NCBI RefSeq assembly: GCF_002150005.2 | Contig: NZ_MSPP01000001.1 | Location: 1-64,000 of the forward strand | Direction of reading: 5' to 3' | Length of the DNA: 64,000 nt | DNA from: Marivivens niveibacter | GTDB lineage: Bacteria > Pseudomonadota > Alphaproteobacteria > Rhodobacterales > Rhodobacteraceae | Shown here: in pieces, positions 6,699 through 15,284 of the stretch | Layout of the letters: each line of letters starts with the position of its first letter | Position numbering within the stretch: position 1 is the first letter of the stretch | The notes under the pieces: model-generated | What the model was told of the DNA's origin: nothing | Database searches by the model: none | The model's input: the letters and a program-made list of their open reading frames with translations, nothing else | Translations under genes and position numbers: made by a program

Positions 6699-9565
6699 CC
6701 ACGTGGTTTGATCGTAGCCGTCATTTTCCCGATAGGAGCCGCAACGTTCAGCGAATATTTTCGGGTGCTCCATTCCGCAGGTTTGGCCAGAGTCCAATCG
6801 AATTTTTCCAGCATGGTCTGGGCAAACATTGCCCCGATATAGGCTGCTACATCTTTGCCAGGGCATCCGTGGTCGTGCGGCGTGACTGATGCGGAATGTT
6901 CCGAATGGGACCAGATCAAATTTGGATCGTGGAATGAACGGTTTGGGTTGAACTCGTGCGGTTTGTCGTAGGCCTCTTCGTCTGATTGTACGAAAGGGAT
7001 AGCGCCGGTTAGGTGTTCGCCTTTGCGGATTTCAAAGTTGCCAGATTTGGATTGCAGGGTGAAATCCTTTTGTGCGACGCCGAAGATAAAGAAAACGGGC
7101 GGGTGCAGACGCAAGGTTTCTTTGATCAAAGGTTGCAACAGATCCAGTGCATTATCCGTTTCGGCCAAACGCCCGCGCAGATCGGTTGCGTAATCGCTGT
7201 TGTTTGACAGTTCACCGATGATGGATTTCAGCAGCGATTGAATCCCAAGGTAGTTATTCATACCGACCAAGAACAGCAGTTGCTGCGCCAATTCATAGGT
7301 GTCGTGGAGGCGGTCTTTGGCCGCCAGCGCGCTATATTCGCGGAATTTGTCACTATCGACAATCATCGACAACACACCGTCCAAAGTACGCTTTGACGAT
7401 TTCAATTTCGACCATGGATTCAAACGAGCCAAGATGCGCGGTTGATGCGAAAAAATGTGGTTATACAGATCGCGCATATCATCGGTGTCGATTTTGACAC
7501 CGAAATACCATTCGAACAGGAACTCCATCGCGAACCGTTCGATGTCATCTGTGAAATCAACGGTGCCGCAGGCTGCCCAAGTGTCAGCATGTCGGTTCAG
7601 GACAGATTTAAATGTTGATTGAAAATCGCCCCGCCGCATAAGCAAGATCTTTTGGTACAGCGCTTTGTATTTGTTGTGTTTGTAGGTGTTATCGAACACC
7701 GATGGTTTTACGCGGCCTGTCAACTCACGCGGGACGGTGATCGCGCCAAAGCTGGCTGTCTTGGCCAGTCGGCCATCCCAGTTCGTAAATACCTCGCATC
7801 CTTTGGCGTCCATGATGACAACGCCTGATTTGAACGCGTGGGCGCGGAACACGGTGGAATCGTAACGGTCTTTGCGGGTGTTGTGATATTTGGTCCAACC
7901 GCTGATCGCAGCCATATCAACGGTTTCGACAATCCGTCGCAGGGGTGCCAATTTCTGCGGGCCAGGGACCTTTTTGATCGCCTGAAAACTACAAACAACG
8001 GCGTTTGGTTTTTTGGAATTGCGCGCGACAATCTGACGGAAACTGGTCGTTGAATTGATAATGTCCATACCGACAGGGCTGAACGTATCAGGGCCATAAA
8101 TGTTTTTCGACAGTAGTGGATTGGTCAGCGCGTGGGTAAAGGCGTCATAGGCCACCATCCGCAGCATCAATTCGCCCAGCATCATGCCGTCATCGTGTTT
8201 TTCCGCGAAAATGCCAGGCATCCATTCGATGTCATCGGGATGTTTGTACAACTCGCGTAGTCGGTTCGCCAAAACAGGATCGTCGACCAGTTCATTGAAG
8301 TCACGGATGCGCGGCAGCCTGAACAGTTCGCGGTAATCATTCAGCGATCGTAGCTTGGCGTCTCGTCCCATTCTCAAGGACAACTCTTGCACCGACGGAT
8401 TGTTGCTGTTCGCGGGCATCGGATCAAGGAACATATGGTGTGTGTTACCCAGACCGATTTTACCCGCCTTTTGTTGCGATGCGGCGGTGATAATCGTGTC
8501 GATACCCAATTCCTGAATCAGCTTTGGGTTGGCCCGATAATCCATGTGGGTCAGTTTGCGCCCTGCGATTTCCAGATGGTCTGGCACCATCGAATGCCAG
8601 CGGTACAGCAGCGTAAATTCTAAATTGATCCAATTTCCCCGATACCATGGCTGTTTTTCTGCCCAGCCCAATTCGGCTTGAAACGGAAATTTTACTACGC
8701 CAACTTGGGCTACGTATTCGCTTAGGACGATGTTTAACAGCAGGACGATCATAATCATCCGCGCCGTTGCGAACAGACGATCATCATCCCATTCGGGGTA
8801 GGCTGCCGCCAACTCATCACAAATGCGGTTATGTTCGCGCAGGAAAATCACGCTCAGCATTGTGTAGCCGATTTGGTTGTTCCCGTGTTCCAGCCCAGTC
8901 GCGTAGACGTATTTTATGCGGTCTTCGGAAAAATGCGCGAGGTTGCGAGCCAGCACTGCGCGATCATGTAATTTTTCAAATTCGGGATTGGCGAACACCC
9001 AGTTGTCTTTGGTCGTTTTGTCGGGGTCGAACAAATAGGGCGGATACATTTCGCCGTCGTGCATCGTGTACCGCAGTTTGCCGCCCGATTTAGACCGCAG
9101 GATATCCGTCTGATGTTGGGTCTGGCCGTATAGCTGGCAAAAATCAATTTCATGATTGGAATTGTTTTTGCGGGTGTCTTCGGTGTTCGTGCGCAGAAAA
9201 CTGTCGGTGAACCATTGCGCGAAAAACGCGAACAATACGCTGGTATCAACCGAAGGGACCTCTTGGCCTTCGGTGCGGCGCCATAATTCGGCAACCTCTT
9301 TGATATCTGGTTTTGGCCGTAGATTTACATCTTCGGGCAGTTGTCGACCCGTGTAGCTGCGGTCTGTTAGGGACGACCACGATGTATAGTTCGATTTCAG
9401 CGAAAACTTCCGCGGTCGTTCGGGCGCATAGCTGGTGTAGCGCCCAATAATATTTCGGTTCAGTTGCTTGTGCACAAAGGGGATTTTGATCGCCTGATGG
9501 ACGACGTAAGGGTACCGATCAACCAACTGTGCTATAGAAAACGCCAACTCACTATCCCCAACCAA
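6695..9565 (-). CDS. Cyclooxygenase-like heme dioxygenase fused to CYP74-like P450 (putative oxylipin synthase)
   Basis: A 956-residue two-domain protein. Residues about 100-520 match the animal heme peroxidase/cyclooxygenase fold: LFAFFAQWFTDSF (111-123), LREHNRICDELAAAYPEWDD, and LEFTLLYRWHSMVPD, with Tyr321 and His324 at the places of COX Tyr385 and the proximal His388. Residues about 530-950 match a CYP74-type P450: I-helix GMNNYLG (768-774), KETLRLHPPV with Glu816/Arg819, IRKGEHLTG, and heme ligand Cys901 in HGCPGKDV, close to the CYP74 QCAGKDFV form. The likely role is to oxygenate a fatty acid to a hydroperoxide and convert it in cis to an allene oxide, diol or epoxyalcohol, as in fungal DOX-P450 fusions. 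Position 121, the distal His in COX, is Asp. No signal peptide. Substrate and product unknown. Confidence 0.85.
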   Translation of the reverse strand: MVGDSELAFSIAQLVDRYPYVVHQAIKIPFVHKQLNRNIIGRYTSYAPERPRKFSLKSNYTSWSSLTDRSYTGRQLPEDVNLRPKPDIKEVAELWRRTEGQEVPSVDTSVLFAFFAQWFTDSFLRTNTEDTRKNNSNHEIDFCQLYGQTQHQTDILRSKSGGKLRYTMHDGEMYPPYLFDPDKTTKDNWVFANPEFEKLHDRAVLARNLAHFSEDRIKYVYATGLEHGNNQIGYTMLSVIFLREHNRICDELAAAYPEWDDDRLFATARMIMIVLLLNIVLSEYVAQVGVVKFPFQAELGWAEKQPWYRGNWINLEFTLLYRWHSMVPDHLEIAGRKLTHMDYRANPKLIQELGIDTIITAASQQKAGKIGLGNTHHMFLDPMPANSNNPSVQELSLRMGRDAKLRSLNDYRELFRLPRIRDFNELVDDPVLANRLRELYKHPDDIEWMPGIFAEKHDDGMMLGELMLRMVAYDAFTHALTNPLLSKNIYGPDTFSPVGMDIINSTTSFRQIVARNSKKPNAVVCSFQAIKKVPGPQKLAPLRRIVETVDMAAISGWTKYHNTRKDRYDSTVFRAHAFKSGVVIMDAKGCEVFTNWDGRLAKTASFGAITVPRELTGRVKPSVFDNTYKHNKYKALYQKILLMRRGDFQSTFKSVLNRHADTWAACGTVDFTDDIERFAMEFLFEWYFGVKIDTDDMRDLYNHIFSHQPRILARLNPWSKLKSSKRTLDGVLSMIVDSDKFREYSALAAKDRLHDTYELAQQLLFLVGMNNYLGIQSLLKSIIGELSNNSDYATDLRGRLAETDNALDLLQPLIKETLRLHPPVFFIFGVAQKDFTLQSKSGNFEIRKGEHLTGAIPFVQSDEEAYDKPHEFNPNRSFHDPNLIWSHSEHSASVTPHDHGCPGKDVAAYIGAMFAQTMLEKFDWTLAKPAEWSTRKYSLNVAAPIGKMTATIKPRG

Positions 9566-9736
9566 GCAACTGAACCAATCGGGCAGACCAATAATTGCCC
9601 AACTGGTTAAATCTTTGTCGCATAACGCATACCGTTCAATGGTTGAGGCGCGTCAGCGGTCACCCATTTGGGTGAAAACAATGAAAAAACTGTCTTGGAT
9701 CGATTGAGGGCTAATTGGCTTTGTCATCATTGCGTT

Positions 9737-9751
9737 CGGTGGTAACCACCG
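9737..9751. repeat. Palindrome CGGTGGT-A-ACCACCG before the thioesterase gene
   Basis: A perfect 7-1-7 inverted repeat 31-45 bp upstream of the yciA-like start, in the 216-bp divergent space shared with the COX-P450 gene. It could be an operator for either gene. Confidence 0.4.
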
Positions 9752-9778
9752 ACGGGGACAATTTTCGACGGGGGCAAT
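9750..9778 (+). repeat. 13-bp direct repeat, 16-bp period, abutting a start codon
   Basis: CGACGGGGACAAT (9750-9762) is repeated as CGACGGGGGCAAT (9766-9778) with one difference, ending 3 bases before the thioesterase ATG. The second copy includes the likely ribosome binding G-run. It may be a tandem regulator site or a simple duplication. Confidence 0.4.
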
Positions 9779-9781
9779 GCA

Positions 9782-10216
9782 ATGACTGATCAAGCCGACA
9801 ACCTAGCGCGCGGTATCGAACGCGCGTCTCATGGACGCCAACAGGAAGACGGTGTTTTGGTGATCCGAACCATCGCGATGCCCGCGGATACAAACCCTGC
9901 GGGTGATATTTTTGGCGGATGGCTGATGTCGCAAATGGATTTGGCCGCTGGAAATTTGGCGGGCCGTGTGTCCCAAGGCCGCGGCGCAACCGTCGCCGTC
10001 GAAGCGATGCAATTCTTGCGCCCTGTTAAGGTCGGCGACGAGGTCACATTATACGCAACGCTGAAATCCGTTGGACGCACATCGATGCGAATCCACGTCG
10101 ACGTGTGGGCGCGATCCCGTTTTGCCAAAGAAGGTGCCAAAGTGACCGATGCGGATTTTGTCTTTGTCGCGTTGGACGAAGACGGTAATTCGCGCGCGAT
10201 TTTTCCCGGATCGTGA
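9782..10216 (+). CDS. Acyl-CoA thioesterase, YciA-like hotdog fold
   Basis: This enzyme hydrolyses acyl-CoA to free acid and CoA in the cytoplasm. The 144-residue single-hotdog protein has IRTIAMPADTNPAGDIFGGW, LMSQMDLAAGNLA (the catalytic Asp region of the YciA/BACH family) and the strand pattern around VEAMQFLRPVKVGDEVTLYA. Length fits the family. It is transcribed away from the oxylipin-type gene, and a shared fatty-acyl link is possible but unproven. The gene after it, a mechanosensitive channel, is on the same strand after about 118 bp and probably separate. Confidence 0.9.
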   Translation: MTDQADNLARGIERASHGRQQEDGVLVIRTIAMPADTNPAGDIFGGWLMSQMDLAAGNLAGRVSQGRGATVAVEAMQFLRPVKVGDEVTLYATLKSVGRTSMRIHVDVWARSRFAKEGAKVTDADFVFVALDEDGNSRAIFPGS

Positions 10217-10334
10217 TCCAGCCGCTGCAATTGGGAATTTTTCACCACCCGTTCGGGAATGGACGTGGGGGGAGTGTTCCGCAGAATCCTGTTCCGTGAT
10301 AGCGGCATGATAAAATATGATTGGGGATTTTGGT

Positions 10335-11660
10335 ATGTGGACGGATCAGGAATTACCGCCCTTTGTGCAAACAGCACTGGATTACGGTCAACAAGGTGTT
10401 GATCTGGCTAAATCATGGCTGCTGAGTCCCGCTGCGTGGTCACAGTTTATATTGCTGGTGCTGGCCTACCTTTTGGCGCGCTATGCCGCCAAAAAAGTCA
10501 CGCCCAAGATCAATGATTTCTTGCAACCCAAAGAGGGCGCTTCGGGGCTGATCGCGGAATTGCGCCGTCTGGCAGCGTCTTTCCTGCCATTGGTTCTGCC
10601 TTTGCTGGCCTATGCGTTTACTGGCATTGGGGAAAGCGTAACGCGCGCGGCGTTTGGTTCGGGTGCCGTTATCGCATTCGGTAAACGGGTGTTTTTGGTG
10701 CTTGCGGCCCAAGCACTGACGAAACATGTGTTGAAAGACCCATTCCTGCGGTTGCTGGGCAAATATGTTCTGATGCCGGTGATGGTTCTTTACGCGCTGG
10801 GCGTATTGGACCCTGCTATTGCGAAATTGACCGAAACAACCATTGGTGTCGGTAATATCCAGTTTTCGCTGATCACCGTTATTCGCGGCGTGATTGCGGG
10901 ATCGTTGTTGTTTTGGCTGGGCCAGTGGTCCACCGGACAGTCGCGCAACTATATCGGCAAACAAGAGGAATTGCGCCCCGCCACCCGTGAATTGGCAACC
11001 AAAGCGGCAGAGGTCGCGATCTTTGGCCTCGCGTTCATTTTGCTGATGAACATTATGGGCATTAACCTTAGCACTTTGGCTGTTCTGGGTGGTGCCATCG
11101 GTGTTGGTATCGGCTTTGGTTTGCAGCAGATCGCGTCGAATTTCATCTCGGGCATTATCCTGCTGCTAGAGGGGCAGGCGACCGTCGGCGACTATGTCGA
11201 ACTGGACGGGGGCGAGGCTGGCACCATTGTCAAAATGACCGCTCGTGCGGCGATTTTGGAAACCTTTGACGGGAAATGGATCGTTGTTCCGAACGAACAT
11301 TTCATCACAACGCGCGTGATCAACTATTCCGACAGCGGATCCGCCAACAGGTACGAAGCCCCGTTTTCCGTGTCCTATGACACTGACATCAACAAGGTAC
11401 CTGACATCATCAATGCGGCCGTCGCCAAACTGGATTTCGTGTTGGACGATCCCGAAGGCCCCGATTGCGAACTGGTCGGGTTCGGGGATAGCGGTATCGA
11501 TTTCAACGTGGAATTCTGGGTGAATGGTATCGATGACGGACGTCACAAATATACGTCGCACGTCAATTTCGCGATTTGGAACGCGCTAAAGGATGCGGGC
11601 ATCGAAATTCCGTACCCGCACCGTGTTGTCGAAATCAAAGGTGGATCGTTGCAGGGCTAG
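10335..11660 (+). CDS. Mechanosensitive ion channel, MscS family
   Basis: A stretch-gated channel of the inner membrane that releases solutes on hypo-osmotic shock. The 441-residue product has an N-terminal periplasmic or amphipathic stretch, about five membrane helices (for example SQFILLVLAYLLARYAAKK, FLPLVLPLLAYAF, AAEVAIFGLAFILLMNIMGI) and the MscS pore helix and beta domain: LAVLGGAIGVGIGFGLQQIA then GDYVELDGGEAGTIVKMTAR. The extra N-terminal helices make it a medium-size MscS type. ATG 10335 is chosen because GGGGA lies 7 bases before it; an in-frame ATG at 10317 would add six residues. It is convergent with nadC. Confidence 0.9.
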   Translation: MWTDQELPPFVQTALDYGQQGVDLAKSWLLSPAAWSQFILLVLAYLLARYAAKKVTPKINDFLQPKEGASGLIAELRRLAASFLPLVLPLLAYAFTGIGESVTRAAFGSGAVIAFGKRVFLVLAAQALTKHVLKDPFLRLLGKYVLMPVMVLYALGVLDPAIAKLTETTIGVGNIQFSLITVIRGVIAGSLLFWLGQWSTGQSRNYIGKQEELRPATRELATKAAEVAIFGLAFILLMNIMGINLSTLAVLGGAIGVGIGFGLQQIASNFISGIILLLEGQATVGDYVELDGGEAGTIVKMTARAAILETFDGKWIVVPNEHFITTRVINYSDSGSANRYEAPFSVSYDTDINKVPDIINAAVAKLDFVLDDPEGPDCELVGFGDSGIDFNVEFWVNGIDDGRHKYTSHVNFAIWNALKDAGIEIPYPHRVVEIKGGSLQG

Positions 11661-11669
11661 GGCCCTGCA

Positions 11670-12518
11670 TCAAAAATCCAGACCCAAATCGACCGTTTTT
11701 GCCGAATGCGTTAAAGCACCAGAGGAAATGTAATCCACGCCCGTGGCGGAAATGGACGCGATGCGATCCAGTTTCACGTTGCCGCTGGCTTCGGTTTTCA
11801 TGGCGCCGTTCACCATTTTCACGGCTTCGCGCAGCATGTCGTTGTCCATGTTGTCCAGCAGCACAACGCTTGCGCCGCCGACCTCTAGCACTTCGGCCAG
11901 CTGGTCCAGACGGTCGACTTCGATTTCGACGGCCATCATGTGCGATGCGTGGGCTTTGGTCGCCTCTAGCACCTGACGCACGCCGCCAGCGGCTGCGATA
12001 TGGTTGTCTTTGATCAGGATTGCGTCGGACAGTGAATAACGGTGGTTGAAACCGCCGCCATGTAGGACAGCCAGTTTTTCAACCAGACGCATGTTCGGCG
12101 TGGTTTTGCGGGTGCAGGTGACGCGCGCGTTCGTGCCTTTGGTTTCGGCGACAAAGCTGGCGGTCATGGTGGCGATGCCCGTCAAACGGCCCGCATAGTT
12201 CAGCGCGACACGTTCGCCCGACAGTATAGATGCCGCCGACCCGCGGATGGTCATTAGGCGGTCGCCCTTTTTGCAGGGTTCGCCGTCGCGGATGTGGGTG
12301 ATCACCTCTAGCGTTGGGTCGACCAAACGGAATGTGATTTCGGCCACCTGCATGCCCGACACAATCGCATCTGCGCGTGCGTTGATCGCCGCGTCATAGG
12401 TGGTGCCTGTTGGGATCACTGCGCGGGTGGTTACGTCGCCATAGCTGCCCAGATCCTCTAGCAGCGCGTTGCGGATCATTGGTTCTAGGATCAGATCGGG
12501 GACCGTGGCAAAGCTCAT
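11670..12518 (-). CDS. nadC: Nicotinate-nucleotide pyrophosphorylase (quinolinate phosphoribosyltransferase)
   Basis: It converts quinolinate and PRPP to nicotinate mononucleotide with loss of CO2, third step of de novo NAD synthesis. 282 residues, normal length. Recognisable are the N-terminal LEDLGSYGDVTTRAVIP, GERVALNYAGRLTGIAT, TRKTTPNMRLVEKLAV, GGGFNHRYSLSDAILIKDNH and the DRIASISATGVDYISSGALTH end. The start codon overlaps the nadB stop by 4 bases (ATGA), so the two are translationally coupled. Confidence 0.97.
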   Translation of the reverse strand: MSFATVPDLILEPMIRNALLEDLGSYGDVTTRAVIPTGTTYDAAINARADAIVSGMQVAEITFRLVDPTLEVITHIRDGEPCKKGDRLMTIRGSAASILSGERVALNYAGRLTGIATMTASFVAETKGTNARVTCTRKTTPNMRLVEKLAVLHGGGFNHRYSLSDAILIKDNHIAAAGGVRQVLEATKAHASHMMAVEIEVDRLDQLAEVLEVGGASVVLLDNMDNDMLREAVKMVNGAMKTEASGNVKLDRIASISATGVDYISSGALTHSAKTVDLGLDF

Positions 12519-14080
12519 TGGGTTTCCTCGCAGATTTTTTCGCGGATCGCGATGGCGGCGGACAGGAACATGCGGGATCGTTCGCCTGGTCCGTCCAAAG
12601 TATCAGGGTAGTCAGAGCGTTCATGCGCCCCGCGGCTTTCTTTGCGCAGCAGGGCAGAGGCCGCGATCAGCGTCGCCGTCGCGCACATATTCAGGAATGA
12701 TGGGCTGTCGCCGTGGTCGCGTTCCAGCTGGTCGATGGTGCGCAGTGCGGTTTCTAGACCGGCCTGATTGCGCACAACGCCAACATGGGCCGTCATCGTG
12801 TCGCGTAGCGTTTTCACCGCTGTTGGGTTGGGCGGCGTGCCGTTCGGATCGAATGCGATTGTGACCTCTGGTGCATCGACGGTTTCGATTTCTGCACCGA
12901 TGCCATCGGCGCAGATACGCGCGTAAACCAATGCTTCTAACAGGCCATTCGATGCCAGACGGTTTGCGCCGTGCAGGCCTGTTGAGGACGCTTCGCCGCA
13001 GACCCACAGGCCGTCCAGTGACGCGCGGCCATCGGTGTCGGTTGCGATGCCGCCCATGTGATAATGCGCCGCTGGGGCCACGGGAATTGGATCAACCGCC
13101 GGATCAATGCCGTTGCGTGCGCAGGCAGAGGCGACCGCAGGGAATTGGGTTTTGACCTTTTCGCCCAACGCCGCGCGCGTATCCAAACACGGGCGATTGC
13201 CGTCTTTCCATTGGGAAAAAATGGCGCGGGCGACGATATCGCGGGGGGCCAATTCCGCGTCTGGATGGACATCCAGCATGAACCGTTTGCCGTTTTTGTC
13301 GATCAAGGTCGCGCCTTCGCCGCGCAACGCTTCGGTGGCTAATGGGGCGGGGTCTTCGCCGACATCCATTGCCGTTGGGTGGAACTGAACGAATTCGGCG
13401 TCGGCGATCAATGCGCCTGCGCGGGCTGCCATGCCGATCACCTGACCGCGAATGCGTGGTGGGTTGGTGGTCACGGCATACAGGCCGCCCGATCCGCCGC
13501 CCGCCAGCAAAACAGCTGATCCGCGCAGCATCAGCGGGGCGGATCGTGCCTCGTCCGCTTCTTGGATCGCAACGCCAGTGACGCGGCCTTTGGTCACTTC
13601 TAGGTCGGTCGCCATGACGCCTTCTAAAACTTGGATCGTTGGGCAGTTGCGCACCTGTTCAATCAGGGCCGCCATGATCTGTGCGCCCGCCTGATCGCCC
13701 TGAACCCGCACAACGCGGGCAAAGCTGTGCGCAGCTTCGCGCGATAGCACGTAGTCGCCAGTTTCCGAACGGTCAAAGGGGGTGCCCATCGACGTCAGGT
13801 CTAGAATGTATTCACGCGCTTCGCGTGTGACCAAATCGGCAACATCCGCGTCAACGGTACCCGCACCCGCGCGAACCGTGTCGTCAGCATGGTTTTTGGG
13901 GCTGTCGCTTTTGTCCATGGCTGCCGCAACGCCGCCCTGCGCCCAAGCAGAGCTTGCGCCCTCGCCCAGTACTTCGGGAGAGATCATCACAACAGGTTTC
14001 GGCGCCAGTTTGAGGGCAGCATAAAGCGCCCCCATACCCGCGCCGACAATGACGATACGGTCAGTCTGAACAGTTTTCAT
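12515..14080 (-). CDS. nadB: L-aspartate oxidase
   Basis: A flavoenzyme that oxidises L-aspartate to iminoaspartate, the substrate of NadA. 521 residues. It has the FAD-binding start IVIVGAGMGALYAALKLAP, the GEGASSAWAQGGVAAAMD segment, QFHPTAMD, and the end of the FAD domain SSTGLHGANRLASNGLLEAL; a helical C-terminal domain follows (DTMTAHVGVVRNQAGLETAL). It is the middle gene of nadA-nadB-nadC on the minus strand, 8 bases after nadA and overlapping nadC. Confidence 0.97.
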   Translation of the reverse strand: MKTVQTDRIVIVGAGMGALYAALKLAPKPVVMISPEVLGEGASSAWAQGGVAAAMDKSDSPKNHADDTVRAGAGTVDADVADLVTREAREYILDLTSMGTPFDRSETGDYVLSREAAHSFARVVRVQGDQAGAQIMAALIEQVRNCPTIQVLEGVMATDLEVTKGRVTGVAIQEADEARSAPLMLRGSAVLLAGGGSGGLYAVTTNPPRIRGQVIGMAARAGALIADAEFVQFHPTAMDVGEDPAPLATEALRGEGATLIDKNGKRFMLDVHPDAELAPRDIVARAIFSQWKDGNRPCLDTRAALGEKVKTQFPAVASACARNGIDPAVDPIPVAPAAHYHMGGIATDTDGRASLDGLWVCGEASSTGLHGANRLASNGLLEALVYARICADGIGAEIETVDAPEVTIAFDPNGTPPNPTAVKTLRDTMTAHVGVVRNQAGLETALRTIDQLERDHGDSPSFLNMCATATLIAASALLRKESRGAHERSDYPDTLDGPGERSRMFLSAAIAIREKICEETQ

Positions 14081-14088
14081 TTAGGGGG

Positions 14089-15141
14089 TTAGATTCCCAA
14101 TTTGCGCGACAGATCGATCATGGCTTCGACCGATTTGCGGGCCTTTTCGGACACCACAGGATCAACCTCGACCTGACCTTCCATCGTGTGCAAGGCGTAT
14201 AGGATTTTTTCCAGCGTGATCTTTTTCATGTAGGGGCACATGTTGCACGGGCCCAAGAATTTGACCTCTGGCAGTTCGTCCGCGATGTTCGACGCCATCG
14301 AACATTCCGTGACCAGCATCGCCTGTTTGGGTTTGTTGTCGTGGACGTATTTCAGGATGCCACTGGTCGAGCCCGAAAAATCCGATGCCTCAACCACCGA
14401 AGGCGGGCATTCAGGGTGCGCGATGATTTTGGTTTCCGGATTGTATTTGCGGAATTCGTTCAAATCTTCGGCGGTGTATTGTTCATGCACGATGCACGAG
14501 CCAGGCCAGTAAACGACGTTTTTCTGCGGAACATCGTTCGCCACGTTCTGCGCCAGATATTGGTCTGGGGTCATGATGACCGTGTCGCTGTCCATTGCGG
14601 CAACGATCTGTGCGGCGTTCGACGAGGTACAGCAGATGTCGGATGCGGCTTTCACCTCGGCGGTGGTGTTCACATAGGACACGACAGGCGCGCCCGGGTA
14701 TTTGGCGCGCATTTCTTCGATGCCGTCGGCGGTGATGCTTTCGGCCAGCGAACAGCCGGCTTCCATGTCGGGCATCAGGACGATTTTTTCAGGGCTTAGG
14801 ATTTTGGACGTCTCAGCCATGAAATGAACGCCCGCTTGGACGATCACGTCTGCCTCGACCTCGGTCGCTTTCTGGGCCAGCTGAAGGCTGTCACCGACGA
14901 AATCGGATACGCCGTGGAAAATTTCGGGGGTCATGTAGTTATGCCCCAGAATGACCGCATTGCGTGTCTTTTTCAGTTCATTGATGGCTTTGATGTATGG
15001 CGCATAAATGACGAAATCGTATGGGGTAACCACACGGTCCATTTTTTCGTAGATGTCTTGCATCGAGTCGGCCAACTCTTGGGAAGGGGCCAAGTCGTAA
15101 TGCTCTGACAAAATCGTGCGAACATGCGTAAGATCTAGCAA
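14089..15141 (-). CDS. nadA: Quinolinate synthase A
   Basis: A [4Fe-4S] enzyme that condenses iminoaspartate with dihydroxyacetone phosphate to quinolinate. 350 residues. Motifs: NAVILGHNYMTPEIFHGVSD, ADVIVQAGVHFMAETSKIL, MPDMEAGCSLAES (cluster Cys), YWPGSCIVHEQYT and GPCNMCPYMKKITLEKI (cluster Cys). It is first gene of the nad operon. The roughly 140-bp gap upstream should hold the operon promoter; I could not identify an operator with confidence. Confidence 0.97.
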   Translation of the reverse strand: MLDLTHVRTILSEHYDLAPSQELADSMQDIYEKMDRVVTPYDFVIYAPYIKAINELKKTRNAVILGHNYMTPEIFHGVSDFVGDSLQLAQKATEVEADVIVQAGVHFMAETSKILSPEKIVLMPDMEAGCSLAESITADGIEEMRAKYPGAPVVSYVNTTAEVKAASDICCTSSNAAQIVAAMDSDTVIMTPDQYLAQNVANDVPQKNVVYWPGSCIVHEQYTAEDLNEFRKYNPETKIIAHPECPPSVVEASDFSGSTSGILKYVHDNKPKQAMLVTECSMASNIADELPEVKFLGPCNMCPYMKKITLEKILYALHTMEGQVEVDPVVSEKARKSVEAMIDLSRKLGI

Positions 15142-15241
15142 CGGGCTGGTCTCCGATGGTTACCGTTTGCCCATCAGATAATGGCTATTGTACGGAAAAC
15201 CCAGCCCAACATGCGTTTCTGATACAAAAAATACATATTTC

Positions 15242-15267
15242 CCCGACAGGAAATTTTACCTGTCGGG
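15242..15267 (-). terminator. Rho-independent terminator of the beta-helix gene
   Basis: CCCGACAGG and CCTGTCGGG form a perfect 9-bp stem with an 8-nt loop, about 18 bases past the stop of the minus-strand gene at 15285. Downstream in that direction come A/T-rich bases and a T-run (ATGTATTTTTT). Confidence 0.75.
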
Positions 15268-15284
15268 AAAAATTATTCCGAAAA

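Noticed and set aside
2752-9565. Classical LuxI/LuxR quorum-sensing locus
   Set aside because: No LuxI-type acyl-homoserine-lactone synthase and no autoinducer-binding domain are present; the regulators have different sensory parts.
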